The notes under the pieces are model-generated. The model ran no database searches and was not told the origin of the DNA. It was given only the letters and a program-made list of their open reading frames with translations. A program made the position numbers and the translations under genes. Shown piece after piece: positions 1-12,049 of a DNA stretch of 64,000 nt. The stretch spans positions 41,081,920 through 41,145,919 of the forward strand of contig NC_087247.1 in NCBI RefSeq assembly GCF_037042905.1, given 5' to 3'. This DNA is from Lytechinus pictus. Taxonomy: Eukaryota; Echinodermata; Echinoidea; Temnopleuroida; Toxopneustidae. The first letter of the stretch is position 1; the number at the start of each line of letters is the position of its first letter.

Positions 1-8
1 GAGCTTAC

Positions 9-103
9 TTTGGACACGATGGTAGCTGATTCTTAATGGCTGAATGAAGACGCTCTGTGAGATCACAGTCTAAACACAAGAGAAAGCTCAAGAACTTACG
101 CCC
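9..103 (-). CDS. NCAPG2: NCAPG2 coding exon 7 (residues 217–247)
   Basis: The exon is 95 bp with a tatttag acceptor and a gtaagc donor at the window edge. It encodes GRKFLSFLLCLDCDLTERL followed by HSAIKNQLPSCPK. The human counterpart has GRRFLSCLF and GTIKNQL. The rest of the gene lies to the left of the window. Confidence 0.85.
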
Positions 104-3100
104 CTAAATAAAAGAAACACACAACATATATCATTGAAAAGACATTATATTTTTCATAAGGAATTATAGCCATGCATTAAAAACATATATTTTAGTCTGC
201 AAGATTGCCTATGAGGTAACAGAGCAGAGGTACAGCAAAGTCTTTAAATGACTATTAATTAAAATTTATTCTTGATCAAAGGAGACATAATAGGTGATAT
301 ATTTTTGGACTATTTTTTAGCAGTACAATTATTCATCATGATATAGTGGGAGGTAAGAAGCCTCAAGTGCGATAACAAAAGCATGGGATGGCATTTGATA
401 ATTTTTACTGAATGATATCTATAAGGGCATGAACAATAAAAGTAATATGTTTCAAACTTACATCATCATTCTTCAGGAAGATAGAATTAATGAAGCACTG
501 CTCTAGTAGTTCTTTGAGTGAAGTACTACTCTCATCAGCTAGGTTGAGCTGAGAGAAGGATTTCCTCATGGAATATAGAAGTCTCACATCCGATACCTGT
601 ACATACAAACACATTGCTTAGAATAACTTAAACCCCCCAAAGATAACTCATTTAATTTTTTTTCTTGTGTAATATATTCCAATATTTGTTTAATTTGTAA
701 AAGTTAGGAATGATGAAGTGATGTGCTAAAACTTTGCTAATTTTCAAGGATCATGTAAAAAGAAAATATGGAAAAAATGTAAACATAAATATGCAAATAA
801 AAAATACAAAGTAGTTCTCCTTTTTAGTATTGCACAAAGTAGTAACAAAGTGCTATTACAGCATAAAGTGGAATAAAAATAAGACATTTTTGTTAAGACA
901 GGTATCAGTAAAAAAAAGGAAAGAAAAGAAAAAAGGTATTGTTGACAACCACAGCATGATTTGGAAGACAATTGGGCTATCAGAAACGGTTCAGAACCAG
1001 CAGAATGGGTGTCTCACTTTTGTACTCTTATTGAATCATTACTTTCACTCCCATCCAAATAAAAGTTCAAAAAGGCTTAAGTATGTAATTCACTATGACA
1101 CTATCTTCTGGCTGATCACTACAACTAAGACAAGTTGTCTTTCATTACACACCAACATCTGTATTTAAGAATTATATGTTATTAAATTGAAAGGATATTT
1201 GAAAATGAGTATTGTTTTCTGAATGTAAAAGCTCTAAACTTTGACTTCTCAGAGAAGTGTAGAACTTCTTGAAAATATGGGAATGTCACTGAAATATTGA
1301 GGGGTAGAGGGAGGGATAGGGTGTGTCATGCTTACCATGCCACTGGGCTGAAGTGTTTTCACCAGTAGATACATAATGGTGTTTGGAACAAGGAGTTCTC
1401 GCCCAGGTAAATCATCATTCCACCTATAATCAATTAAAACAAATTAAACACGTAAACCATGTTTGTGAGGAAAATACTGTAATTTCGATTAATATATCCT
1501 CACAGAATGTTCCTATTTTTAAAGACTGGTGTTCATTACTAAATAAAACTATTCATAAGTCATACAAAATATTTTCTATATCAATGAATGTCTCCAGTTC
1601 TAAAATGCAATAACTTATGTGACAGTGATCAACTGATTGTATTATCTCTTATTATTAATCTAAGTGTCAATTATACAAAGATATTTCTGCCAATCTCAAC
1701 AGAAACATAGATTTACAAATAACATCACAAATCATGATTTTAGGATATTTTGTAGTTGAATTTTTTATACATGCACTTCAAAATGTCAGAAATTTATATA
1801 TCTTCTTGTATCTCAAGGTAAATCATTAGCTTGCATTACATATAAGATAATTTTTGTTGGTAAGGGACTGCTTACTCTCGTTTCTAATTAATAAACATAC
1901 CATGAGTGACATAATTTTGCAATGTTATGCTGCAGCTTGCTTGCTGAATCTGGAAGGTCAAGAAGTACACCTGATTAAGAAGAAAGAAGAGAATGCAGGA
2001 TTCAAATCATAATATTTGAAGGTTATCGATTCTAGAATAAATAAGATGGGGGCAGGGGACAAGATAGATTTAAAAAACTCCTCTATATGGAGAAACTGAG
2101 AAAAACAGATAGAAGAGCCCAGATAACACAACTATATGAGCTTTGAGCTTGAGGAATACAAGATCATTACACAGAAAATAACTATTTGTTTTTGTTTTTT
2201 TAATTGTAGACTTGGGAAACATTTATGGGAAAAATGTGAATGTCATAAGAATGTGAATACTAATATTAACCAATTACACAGTTTACAAAAAACCCAAAAT
2301 ATTCTGATCGCGAACTTGGTTAGTTTGGTTATTTTTTTAGAAATACTTCGGATATTCATCTAGCGGTAACTCACCATGTAAAACTGTCATAGTTTCAAGC
2401 ATCTTGTCCACAATAACAGGTTTCTCTGTACTCAGGCAACATGTTCCTACTGTCACAATTCCTTGTAGACACTTAAGGACATCATCCAGTGTTGACTAAA
2501 AAAATGTGTGAAGAATACACACATAAAATGATTATATGCCAATTTGGGGTTATTGCTCGAAAATACAAAAGTTAGGACTGTTTTCATTAATTTGCAGTAA
2601 CAACAAATATAAAACAACAAAGCACTAAAACTGCTCTAAAAATTCTTTTATCTGGGTAATTTGTACAGAATTACAGTGGAGTTGCAAAACTCACTGGTCG
2701 GTTATATCAAATCCAGAGTTTACAAACATCACACATAAAAAACACAAATATTTAATGATCTGACAACAATCTAGATATGACCCTTTGATGATTGATCACT
2801 CATCTATATAGAATAATAATTTTACTGGATTGCAACTTAAGGTCAGTGGGAAAATTCTGTAATTTAAACTGATTCGGATTCATTTTAACACAATACTTAA
2901 AACACAACACTGGACATTAGGATATGTATCATTGTTTAGAATTGTATTTATATGCACTGAGGAAACTTGTTGGCAATTTCATAATTAATATCAGTGCCAT
3001 TTTATAAATGAAAGCTTGACTAGTGTCTGGTGAACATGAAACTTTACATTTGGGGCATAGTGACAATCCATGGTTTATTTATATAGCTTTGGATGTACAG

Positions 3101-5637
3101 TAGGAATCCAAACTCAAACAGCATACTACAGGAGATTCCATACAATGCTTTAAAAATGTTAAAATTAATTATTACAAAAAACTTCAAATTGGCAATACCA
3201 AATGCAATGAAGTATTGTTTACAATTCTAACTTCTACCCACACTTGTTCTCTATACATCAAAAAGGAAAAAAAATCTGATCAAATAAGGCTTTAAATATC
3301 TCATTGTCCAGATACTCGTCACTAGACAGGTAAACGTGAATTCATTTCGAGTATCTGACATGAATACCTGCTCAACAGGGTCAGCAGATGGATTGAGTTT
3401 GGCCATCGTCCTTGCACAGAGCTCAAAGAGTCCATCCCAAAGCTTCTCCTGTTGCTTCCGAGAGACACTCAACAGCAAATCACTGATGTTAAAGTCATCA
3501 GATTTGGATTTCTAGAAATAACATAGATTATGTACATTTTTACCAATTAGACTGCATTTGGAATATTTACAGCAGTCCTGAGAGTAATAAATCTGTACTT
3601 TGGAAAATATTTAGCAAAACTTTTATCTTGTTTTATGTGCAACAGACTTCACAGTTTTCTTGTAGAAAATGGAATTAAAAATGTCTAATTCATAAGTTAT
3701 ATCATTTTAAAATATCTTAACCATAACTCATAAATATTTCTACGGTCTACCTCAAGTCCTACTTTGACTTTCATAAATTGTTCAAGGCCTACCCTCATCA
3801 TTACTGCCATACAAAACCAATCTCTCAGAATGCTCTAATAAACAAAATACATGTATACATTTAGCTTCAAATATGACAATAGAAAGTAGAAGAAATTATG
3901 TGGTAATCATATGCAGGATTGCAACACAACATTGCCTATATCAAAAAAAAAAAAACAAGACCATAATTGCATTGATGACATAAATGTTGATTTTATGTAA
4001 TTTTTATGTACCGGTAATGTAATTCAACGGTTAGGTTAACTCTAACAAGACTGGGGGGGGGGGATTGATTTGGATTTGGCCCCCATCAACAGTTTTCGCG
4101 ATAAATCCGCTGCGCAATTTTTTATGATAATAAAATACTATGTCCATTTACCCAACATGACCTTGATCATGTGACCTCAGACATGTGCAAAACAACTTGA
4201 GATTACCCTTATGTCTATGTTTCATGAACTACATGTGTAGATCCATAAACTTTTTAAGTTATGATGCCAATTCAACAAATACCCCCAACACGGCCAAAGT
4301 TTATTGACCCTAAATGACCTTTGATTTTGTTCATGTGACCTGAAACAAGCACAAGATATTCAGGGATACATGGTTACTCTTATGTCCCAAGTTTCCATGA
4401 ACTAGAATTATAAACTTTTAAAGTTATGACAATTCCACAAATACCCCCAACATCATCAAAGTTCGTTGACCCTAAATGACCTTTGACTTTGATCATGTGA
4501 CCTGAAACACACACAAAATATTCAGGGATACATGGTTACTCTTATGTCCCAAGTTTCTATGAACTAGATCTATAAACTTTTAAAGTTATGATGACAATTC
4601 CACAAATACCCCCAACATTATCAAAGTTCGTTGACCCTAAATGACCTTTGACCCTAGTAATGTGACCTGAAAATCGCACAGAATGTTCAGGGATACATAA
4701 TTGCTCTTATGTCTAAGTTTCATCAACTAGATCCATAAAATTTCAGTTATGTTGACGATTCCACAACTACCCCCAACATGGTCAAAGTTCGTTGACCCTA
4801 AGTGACCTTTGACCTTGGTCATGTGACTATCACCCTTATGTCCAAGATTCATGAACTATGTCCATACACTTTCGAAGTTATGATGACATTTCAAAAACTT
4901 AACCTTAGTTAAGATTTCGATATTGATTCCCCCAACATGTTCTAAGTTCATTGACCCTAAATGACCTTTGACCTTGGTCATGTGACCTGAAACTCAGGCA
5001 GGATGTTTACTTGATTACCCTTATGTCCAGGTTTCATGAACTAGGTCCATATACTTTCTAAGTTTTGATGACATTTCAAAAACTTAACCTTGGTTAAGAT
5101 TTCAATGTTGACGATGCCGACACCATCGGAAAAGCGGCGCCTATAGTCTCGCTCTGCTATGCAGGCGAGACAAAAAGTACATTTGATAAGATTCCTATAG
5201 AGTCTGTTAAACAAAAATAAGCATTTTAGGGGCATTATTTAGTTAATTAGAGCAAACTTTTGATTTTACGCATAAATTAGCATAATTAATTAGCTATGAG
5301 ATTTTTCCAAAACTTGATCTTATAATTTTGTAGATTATGCCATGGGTAACACGCTTGCCAATTTTGGTAGTGATCGCACAATCGACGGCCGAGATCATAA
5401 GGGGGGCTGATTAAGTGAGCTCCACACCATGTATTAGGAAGCATCTAACCAAATTTATGTAAAGTAAGAACAGTTGTAAACTGTTTTAGCACATTATGTT
5501 AGAGCAAGGTCACACAGCCTAACCTTTGGGGAAAAAAAGACACTCACATGTTTTTCCATGAACTCCAAAAAGGACTGACATTCTTCTGCTTGGCAAGCTG
5601 CCAAAAACAGCTCCTTCTCTGCACTGCATGTCACCAT
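9..5637 (-). CDS. NCAPG2: Condensin-II subunit G2, N-terminal part (7 exons, runs off left edge)
   Basis: This is the HEAT-repeat G2 subunit of condensin II, a nuclear complex that compacts mitotic chromosomes. Seven exons join in phase on the minus strand: 5548–5637, 3368–3511, 2375–2495, 1901–1970, 1336–1423, 462–596 and 9–103. They give about 247 residues, and all introns are GT–AG. Matches to the family as I recall it include SRKQQEKLWDGL (human SRKQKEELW), VSDVRLLYSM, LLEQCFINSIFLK (human MLLECFININYIK), GRKFLSFL and AIKNQL. All occur in the expected order and spacing. The start is the ATG at 5635–5637, since the peptide there aligns with the family N-terminus. Human NCAPG2 is over 1100 residues, so roughly the first fifth is here. 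DNPEP lies 10 kb upstream on the same strand. No stop or frameshift was seen. Confidence 0.9.
462..596 (-). CDS. NCAPG2: NCAPG2 coding exon 6 (residues 172–216)
   Basis: The exon is 135 bp, phase 0 at both ends, with a tgtacag acceptor and a gtaagt donor. It encodes VSDVRLLYSMRKSFSQLNLA and ELLEQCFINSIFLKNDD. Both are clear family matches. Confidence 0.9.
1336..1423 (-). CDS. NCAPG2: NCAPG2 coding exon 5 (residues 142–171)
   Basis: The exon is 88 bp with an attatag acceptor and a gtaagc donor. It encodes WNDDLPGRELLVPNTIMYLL. The human equivalent is WWEKGLPAKEDTG followed by a hydrophobic helix. It ends in phase 0. Confidence 0.85.
1901..1970 (-). CDS. NCAPG2: NCAPG2 coding exon 4 (residues 119–141)
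   Basis: The exon is 70 bp between an aatcag acceptor and a gtatgt donor. It encodes GVLLDLPDSASKLQHNIAKL, which matches human ILYALPESERKLQ. The split tryptophan codon TG|G joins it to exon 5. Confidence 0.85.
2375..2495 (-). CDS. NCAPG2: NCAPG2 coding exon 3 (residues 79–118)
   Basis: The exon is 121 bp, with a ttttttag acceptor and a gtgagt donor. It encodes helical HEAT-like sequence (STLDDVLKCLQGIVTV…MLETMTVLH) and leaves one base for the next exon. The phase fits exon 4 exactly. Confidence 0.85.
3368..3511 (-). CDS. NCAPG2: NCAPG2 coding exon 2 (residues 31–78)
   Basis: The exon is 144 bp, phase 0 at both ends, with a tttctag acceptor and a gtattc donor. It encodes DLLLSVSRKQQEKLWDGLF, the best-conserved segment of the NCAPG2 N-terminus. 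Confidence 0.9.
4140..5180 (+). repeat. About 160-bp tandem repeat with TGACCTTTGACCT cores
   Basis: At least six diverged units begin near 4171, 4315, 4478, 4641, 4802 and 4961, a period of about 160 bp. Each has a core like TGACCTTTGACCTTGGTCA followed by ATGTGACCTGAAAC, then AACTAG and ACTTTC blocks. The array ends in GGCGCCTATAGTCTC and ATGCAGGCGAGAC. The same family recurs at 41208–42140. Confidence 0.85.
5220..5415 (+). repeat. Dispersed repeat fragment (TTAGCATAATTA family)
   Basis: It shares CGCATAAATTAGCATAATT and TTTTGTAGATTATGCC with the longer copy at 20985–21640. It directly follows the tandem array. Confidence 0.6.
5548..5637 (-). CDS. NCAPG2: NCAPG2 coding exon 1 (residues 1–30)
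   Basis: The exon begins at the ATG and reads MVTCSAEKELFLAAC, ending in FMEKH just before a gtgagt donor. It is 90 bp and ends in phase 0. It resembles the start of the vertebrate protein, which has EKRETFV and FLQFV. A 5' UTR continues upstream, and its extent cannot be seen. Confidence 0.85.
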
Positions 5638-5859
5638 GGTCCTGGATTTAATTTATTTTTAGAAACCTGAAGAATTAAGGGAACATTTTCGTTTTCACAT
5701 TCGGCCAACATATGACAAAGAATTGACTAAATTAATTGTTTGAAATGTACACAGATTCAGACGTATTTGCCAGTTACTATGGCAATGTTGCATCCAGCAT
5801 CCTGTCCACTGTTCAATGAAACGTCTGCATTTCCTTCTTTGAAGAGTAACTACAAACTA

Positions 5860-6711
5860 ACTAAACCCCTCAAAAAAAGTTTGGAAACAAGAGTTTGGCC
5901 ATTAATTTCACCCAACTCCCAATTTTACAAAATGCATATTTGATATCATTCAAAAAATAATTTAATTCTCCTTAAAAATGATACCATGCTTGTTATGATC
6001 ATGCCATCACAAAAAGAGCATGATTCAAAAGTATTGGAGGAGTTTGGAAAAAAGTTTGGAAATCTGACTTTGATCGATAATCCCTCCTTGGCTTTAGTCA
6101 ATATTAATGTGTGATTGATACCAATGAATAGATCGTTTAATTCTCTTTAAAATGATACCCTACATGATATGATTATGGTTCACATGGAGGTGCAGTGCCT
6201 TGAAATGTGGGGCAAGGTCAAAATTAAAAAGTTGCAAAATGACACAATATTGAAAGTCACTGTTCTTTTTTCTGTGTTGATAAGTGAGTTTCTCAGCGGT
6301 TTCTTTTGTTTTCATGCACCTTAACATCAACATTGACATGGAGATCTGTGAGATAACATGATTTGAGTCGTGGTTTGAAATACCCATGCATGTTGTTTGT
6401 TATGTGTTTGCTTGTGCAGAGGTGTGTTTGATTCCATGTTAATGTCGATGTTAACGTGCATGAAAACAAAAGAAATCGCTGAGAAACTCACTCGTCACCA
6501 CAGAAAAAAAAGAACAGGGACTTTCAATATTGTGTCCTTTTGCAACTTTTGAATTTTGATCTTGCCTCACATTTCGAGGCACTGCACCTTCATGTGAACC
6601 ATAATCATATCATGTAGGGTATCATTCTAAAGAGAATTAAACGATCTATTCATTGGGAGTTGGGAGAAATATATGGCCAAACTCAGATTTCCAAACTTTT
6701 TTGAGGAGTTT
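5860..6711. mobile_element. Foldback (MITE-like) element, about 850 bp
   Basis: The arms at 6120–6345 and 6430–6656 are inverted copies, for example CCTACATGATATGATTATGG and its reverse complement near 6600. The outer ends CTCAAAAAAAGTTTGGAAA and TTTCCAAACTTTTTTGAGG are also inverted. The left arm has about 200 extra bases (5925–6119) that include a partial duplicate of the terminus. There is no coding capacity. Confidence 0.8.
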
Positions 6712-7139
6712 ATATTGAAAGTTAAAAGAAATAAAAAAAGTTGTCTCATTATACATATTGGCCAACATATTCCTACATAATAAAGTATAGACAGATCAAT
6801 GCTTTAACTGTATAGGGACATTAAATTAATTACTAAAGTTTGTATTTTACAATACATGTAATTTCACTTTATTTTGATTGAGTAGTGACATTTAACTTGA
6901 CAAATACTTTAAATGAACAACAATGATGAGTTAAGCCACATATTTCAACATAGCTTTAACCGTATCCACTGGCTCGCCACCCCTGTAACTTCAAACTTAA
7001 TGTGCTGTAGAATTGCTGTAGTGCTGTAGTAGTTGCTGATATTTGTATTGCTCTAATTAATTAATATTAAGTATTATATCCCTTTCTTAAGATTGTTGTA
7101 TTGAGAGTGTACACAAGGAGAAAAAGAATAGTTTTACTA

Positions 7140-7330
7140 CGAAAAACGTTTGCCATGAAATAGTTCATTTTCCTTGCTGACGTCACGCATAGTCCATTTT
7201 TTCCCTAGGGAAAAAGTGAACTATACGTTTTTGACCCCGCCCCCTACTCGATTCGCGAGCTGTGCGGCGCGATGCGAGCAGAGCGCTGCTCAGCCCAACG
7301 GTACTCTCTACTGCATGCCACGGGAAACTG
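7140..7330. promoter_or_regulatory. Possible CpG-rich promoter-like patch
   Basis: This is a CpG-rich island in AT-rich surroundings. It has a full CRE palindrome TGACGTCA at 7178–7185, a GC box CCCCGCCCC at 7235–7243 and a short hairpin around CCCTAGGG. It lies 1.5 kb upstream of the NCAPG2 ATG, so it could be that gene's promoter or first untranslated exon. It could also be part of a repeat. Position is the only link. Confidence 0.25.
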
Positions 7331-7445
7331 CACTAACCAGGTGCGCTCGCTGAACAGACGATCGATATGGCAAGGCTTATTGTTTTCTCAACTTCTCAAC
7401 GAAGAATATCGTATGAAGAATATATATGAGTGGAAGGGATATAAA

Positions 7446-7615
7446 ACAAATATACAATGACCCATTCTCGGAACTGGCTAAAACTATTTGCACTCAGGAA
7501 CATCACATAGTACTATTCTCCCTCGGGCCGATGGCCCTCGGGAGAATAGTACTATATGATGTTCCTTCGATGCGAATAGTTTTAGCCAGATCCTCGAGTG
7601 TCATTGTATATTTGT
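7446..7615. repeat. 170-bp hairpin (palindromic MITE-like)
   Basis: The two halves are inverted copies, from ACAAATATACAATGA to TCATTGTATATTTGT. Inner blocks such as GTACTATTCTCCCTCGGG are matched by their reverse complement. The centre is CGGGCCGATGGCCC near 7530. No protein is encoded. Confidence 0.85.
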
Positions 7616-8172
7616 ATAATATATTTAGCCTATAGTTCCAGCTTCAAAATGAGACCTTACAAAACAAATTTGGCCATGGGGCTGTGTGCAGCTACAATTT
7701 GCCCACCGCACTGCGTGGAAATTTGTTCATCCACCATCCTTTGGAATACCCCACTTATAAAATGTGACCATGTATGTTTCTTCAAAATTTGTCTTCCAGG
7801 AACTACAATTTGTTTGGAGCATCCCCTCCTTCCATAGAGCAAAAGTATCCCATATGCACTGCAGTGGTGGTGGTAGACATCATGCCATGATATGGCATCA
7901 CGAACATGATTTGCTGGTACATTCGTATGTGCTAGCTGCATTAGAAACATGACAACGAACGATTGACGAATCTGACACAACACCGGCTTTTTGGAATCAA
8001 AATTTTGGATTTTACATAACATATTTCGATAAACTGGTAAGTTTTTTTTTATATCATAACCTCGTTCATTGAATAAGAGGCAAGTTGATTGTTTTCATGA
8101 AAAGTTAATTTACATTCCGACACTTTGTTTCTCCCACGAAAAAGTTGGATTTAAGGAGAACCACCACCAATA

Positions 8173-8345
8173 CAGGGTTGGGCTCAATTACTTTCTTAAA
8201 TTACAATTACAATTTACTATGTAACGGTAATGAAGAAATGTTGATTTACAATTACTTTTCAATTAAATTACGTTGTTTTTAATTACAATTACCAAGTACT
8301 TTTGTCAAGCACAATTACAATTTCAATTACTTTCTATAGCATTTC
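8173..8345. repeat. AATTAC-rich repeat with hAT-like left terminus
   Basis: It starts CAGGGTTGGGCTCAATTAC and continues as degenerate AATTACA repeats, a style seen in hAT-type elements. I found no matching right end, so it is probably truncated. Confidence 0.4.
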
Positions 8346-9631
8346 CATTTCAGGATAAAAGCACAGACCGAAAAATCAGTCTAGTTCAGTCAGGGATATG
8401 CTTCCCTGAGCTGAGACTTTTTCTGGCTCCGCAGCATCCCTCTGTCAATAGGCATATGTTTAATTGGATGGTGCGACATGTACATAATAGAAATTGATCT
8501 CATTCACGACAATCTTAGTCATGAATGAGATCAATTTGTATTTTCAGTAATCTAATTATTTTAGTATAAAATACAATCACAATGGTTGATACAAATAGAT
8601 CTAGATCTAATAGTTTGTAACATCTACATGTGTAAGTACATGCTGGTTTCGTTCAAGGTATGTAGATTTTTCTATTTATTTTTCAAATTAGTTGTTTTAG
8701 GCCAAGTAAAAAAAGAAAGTAGTTGATCGTCCTCGCACGCATCTATTTTGGCCGCCGCATGAAATTATTTACTATTTACTATTTTCAAAAATTGGCTAAA
8801 AAATATCAAAAGGTGATGTCTCGTCCGCGCCCACTTCCCTTTTTGATTGCTGCATCAATTTTCTTGATATTTACTATTTTTATGGCTTCTAAAAAGCAAA
8901 AAAAAAATACACAAGATTGGCGATCGATTGCTCTCATGTGCTCTAGGATCTTTCTCGCAACTTCCTGAAACAATTGCAAAGTCCGATATCGCCATAACTG
9001 CGATAAAGAAAACAATTCTGATTTGTTTTTCTTATTGGTAATTTTGAAGATACGATAATAAATTAGCAAACTCAGAAAAAATCACAGATTTCTTCATTTT
9101 TAGTGCATTTTCGGGGGACCACGCTTCCTGAATCTGAAATAATCCGCCGCGTTGACGCGTGCTTTGGAAATATGGCGCAGACAAATCAATTTTAAGGACG
9201 TAATTTGTATTTGCGGGGGTTTTCGGTGAGTGATAGCGCCTGTACTTTGGTGTGTGTTGCGGTGATTGACTGTGCTTGTGACTGTGTTGGGTGTGCATGT
9301 GAGCTGCGGTGATGTGATTGACTGTGCTAGCGCGACATGTGAATTTGTGAAATGAATAATTTTCTGGCGAGTTTTATAATGTTAGCTATCCAGCGGCAAT
9401 GCATTTAATATTCAAAAAATATTTTCAAGTAAGTTATTTATTATCAAGAAATTGAAAATTATGAAAAGGATTCCGGCAAGTACCAATTCTGTTCAAATTT
9501 GATAAACTTCATCCTTCCTTGAGCTATTCAATTTGATTGACAATTTTAAGTTAGTAAATAGATATAACAGTTACAAATATTGACATAATAAACATTAATT
9601 GAACAATTAACAATGAATTCAATAATCATTT

Positions 9632-10212
9632 AAAGGAGAATGAAGCCCTTGAAACCAGCTGAATCCATATCAAAGAGAAAAATCAAAGAAACATATTGTT
9701 GAAAGTTTGAGGAAGATTGAATGAATAATAAGTTATGAGCATTTGAATATTGAGATCACTAATGCCATGTAGATCCTCCCATTGGCAATGCGACCAAGAT
9801 CTGTTATGTCACACACGTACAACTCCCTCATTACTTTAGTACTTAATTCACTTATATTCTCACTTTTATAGAGTCTATCACAAGGTGAGGTGTTCTCTTT
9901 ATGAGAGGACAAGTACAGAGGTTTCACAACATTATATCATTTATGAATCGTTTGTCATATGATTAGAATGAGCAAAAAGAAATGTTTTGGGGTATATTTT
10001 CTGTGTCCAAAAGGGGAGAGTTGTTCATCTGTGACATCATAGATCTTGGTCGCATTGCCAATGGGAAGATCTCCATAGCATTAGTGATCTCGACATTCAA
10101 ATGCTCATAACTCTTCTATTGCTAGTCCTATTTTAATCAAACTTTTGTTGATCTTATTCTTTGATTTTTCTGCTTTCACAAAAGCTAACTTGCTCCAAGC
10201 GTTTCATTCTCC
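9632..10212. mobile_element. Nested foldback element, 580 bp
   Basis: The inverted ends AAAGGAGAATGAAGCCCTTG and TTCATTCTCCTTT enclose long arms that share AGATCTTGGTCGCATTGCC. The second copy of this family is at 19445–20260. It lies within the PIF-like element. Confidence 0.75.
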
Positions 10213-10446
10213 TTTAACAATTGATATTAATAAAGAAAATGAATAGGCAATAGCAATTGAATAAACAATATTAAACATTAATATACAAGCAGGACAAGCT
10301 GCGATGCGAAACCATGCCCTGGAAAAAAAAATCCTTTAGCAATTGATATTAATAAAGAAAATGAATAGCAATTGAATAAACAATATTAAACATAAATATA
10401 CAAGCAGGATAAGCTGCGATGCGAAACCATGCCCTGGAAAAAAAAG
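10213..10446 (+). repeat. Tandem duplication, about 118-bp unit, two copies
   Basis: The block beginning AGCAATTGATATTAATAAAG and ending GAAACCATGCCCTGG occurs twice in direct orientation, with only a few differences. Confidence 0.85.
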
Positions 10447-11190
10447 ATATTAACTAGAAAAGTAAACATGTCTCCATGGTAATAAAAATGGCTTTAATAA
10501 AAGTTTTTTCTAAATGCCCCCTCCCCCAAGTATTTTTTACCCTTATAATGTAGAATAATGTTTAAATCATTCACTTGACATGAACATTTTGTTTTACAAC
10601 AATACAGTACATCAGTAATACATCAATGAAGTTTTATTGCATCATATATTTTCCATAGATTTCCAATTAATTGAATATATATTTATTTATATGATACGGA
10701 AAATGCATATATATGTTTCTAATAATTCATTATTAATATTCAAGCATGCGTCGATCACCTAAATCAAGCCTGACATGGCATGACAATCATTTGATTAAAA
10801 AATAGCAAAAAAAAATAGTAAATAGTAAGGACCTCCCTCATCACCAATGTAAAAAAAACAGGCCGAAAAAATGTCTCCTTGTTTTTAAAAAAATAGTAAG
10901 ATAGCAAATAGTAAGGACATCCCTCATCACTGCTCTCGAAAAACCCGGACGATCAACTACTTTCTTTTTTTACTTGGCCTTAAATTATTTGCAAAAAAGT
11001 GTAATCATCGGCAATAATAATCTTGAATTATGTTTTTGAAGGTATTTCATTTATTGGTGCCCATATCTAATCAAGTAATAAGATTTGCGCATTCAAAGAA
11101 TTTACTATTCAGACACAGTTATCAAAATTACAGAGGAGCTGAATCAAGGCTGTGAAATTTATTAATGCCACCATCCGTCATCGGGCTTCC

Positions 11191-11388
11191 TTAAATAAAA
11201 ATCATACAAAGAAGAGGCGGCAAGAGCAAATTTGCTTACCTCGGTCTGGAAAGTGACTTTGCATGTCTCTTCTACTTAATTCTAGTCTACGGAAATAAGT
11301 TTTATTTCCGTAGACTAGAAGAGACATGCGAAGTCACTTTCCAGACCAAGGTAAGCAAATTTGCTCTTCTTTGTATGATTTTTATTTA
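11191..11388. repeat. 198-bp hairpin MITE-like palindrome
   Basis: The arms TTAAATAAAAATCATACAAA and its reverse complement enclose GCAAATTTGCTTACC and TCTAGTCTACGGAAAT blocks, mirrored around 11299. Arms are nearly perfect, with a short insertion GGCGGC in the left arm. Confidence 0.85.
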
Positions 11389-12049
11389 AAAAAAAAAGAA
11401 AAAGGAGCGATTGTAACATTTGTATGGCTACTCACCGGTGACTCCGCGGTGAGTAGCGAGGAGTTTCGGCAAATATTTTTTCTGTATTTTGTAAAAAAGT
11501 GTAATGAACATGAAGCGATGTTTGCCGACTAGAATAGAAATCCAGGGCCAAACACGGTTCGGTGTACGAGGTTAGTATAGCATACTAACCTCGTACTAGT
11601 GTGAGCGCCCCCCCCCCCCCCCACCAAGAATGCGGTTGACTTTGAAGTTTTACAACACGGATGTCGTGCACTTGTTTAAACAAAAATACACAACACGGCA
11701 TCTAACGGATGGGACCGAAATAACAACTTTGGGAGAAGAAACACAACTCTCGATCGATCTCACTCAGACTCTGCCTTGATTACGATAACATTTTTGTCCA
11801 AGGAAAAGCATCGAAGAAAACAGAAAACATACTTTAAACACACAAATCCGTTACAAAGTAATTTCTTCTTTTTTTTAAAGGAAAATTGAAGCTTACCTCC
11901 AACCAAGACCAAGTCAGTGAAGCGAATTACAAACAGTTCGAAAAACCGCGCGCTCTTCCGAAATTGTCCGGAAACTACCGATTTCGGAATATGAAGTAGT
12001 CTACTAATCCAGACCATAATCAGATCACTAAAGATGTACCCAGTTTTTG

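Larger units (their letters stand above)
8700..10979. mobile_element. PIF/Harbinger-like non-autonomous DNA transposon, 2280 bp
   Basis: The perfect 33-bp terminal inverted repeats begin GGCCAAGTAAAAAAAG. The element is flanked by a 3-bp TTA duplication (8697–8699 and 10980–10982). A GGCC terminus with a TWA target is typical of PIF/Harbinger, so the superfamily call is inference. Subterminal ATTTACTATTTACTATTT tracts are also inverted between the two ends. No transposase is visible; the longest ORFs inside are under 90 residues. A nested foldback occupies 9632–10212. Confidence 0.8.

Noticed and set aside
9..69. Short version of NCAPG2 exon 7 starting at the acceptor-like gtttag at 70
   Set aside because: That acceptor leaves the reading frame out of phase; the acceptor at 104 is in phase and restores the conserved GRKFLS segment.
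7657..8022. 121-residue minus-strand ORF
   Set aside because: It is the longest frame in the region, but no motif, splice context or family resemblance was found, and overlapping plus-strand frames are equally open.
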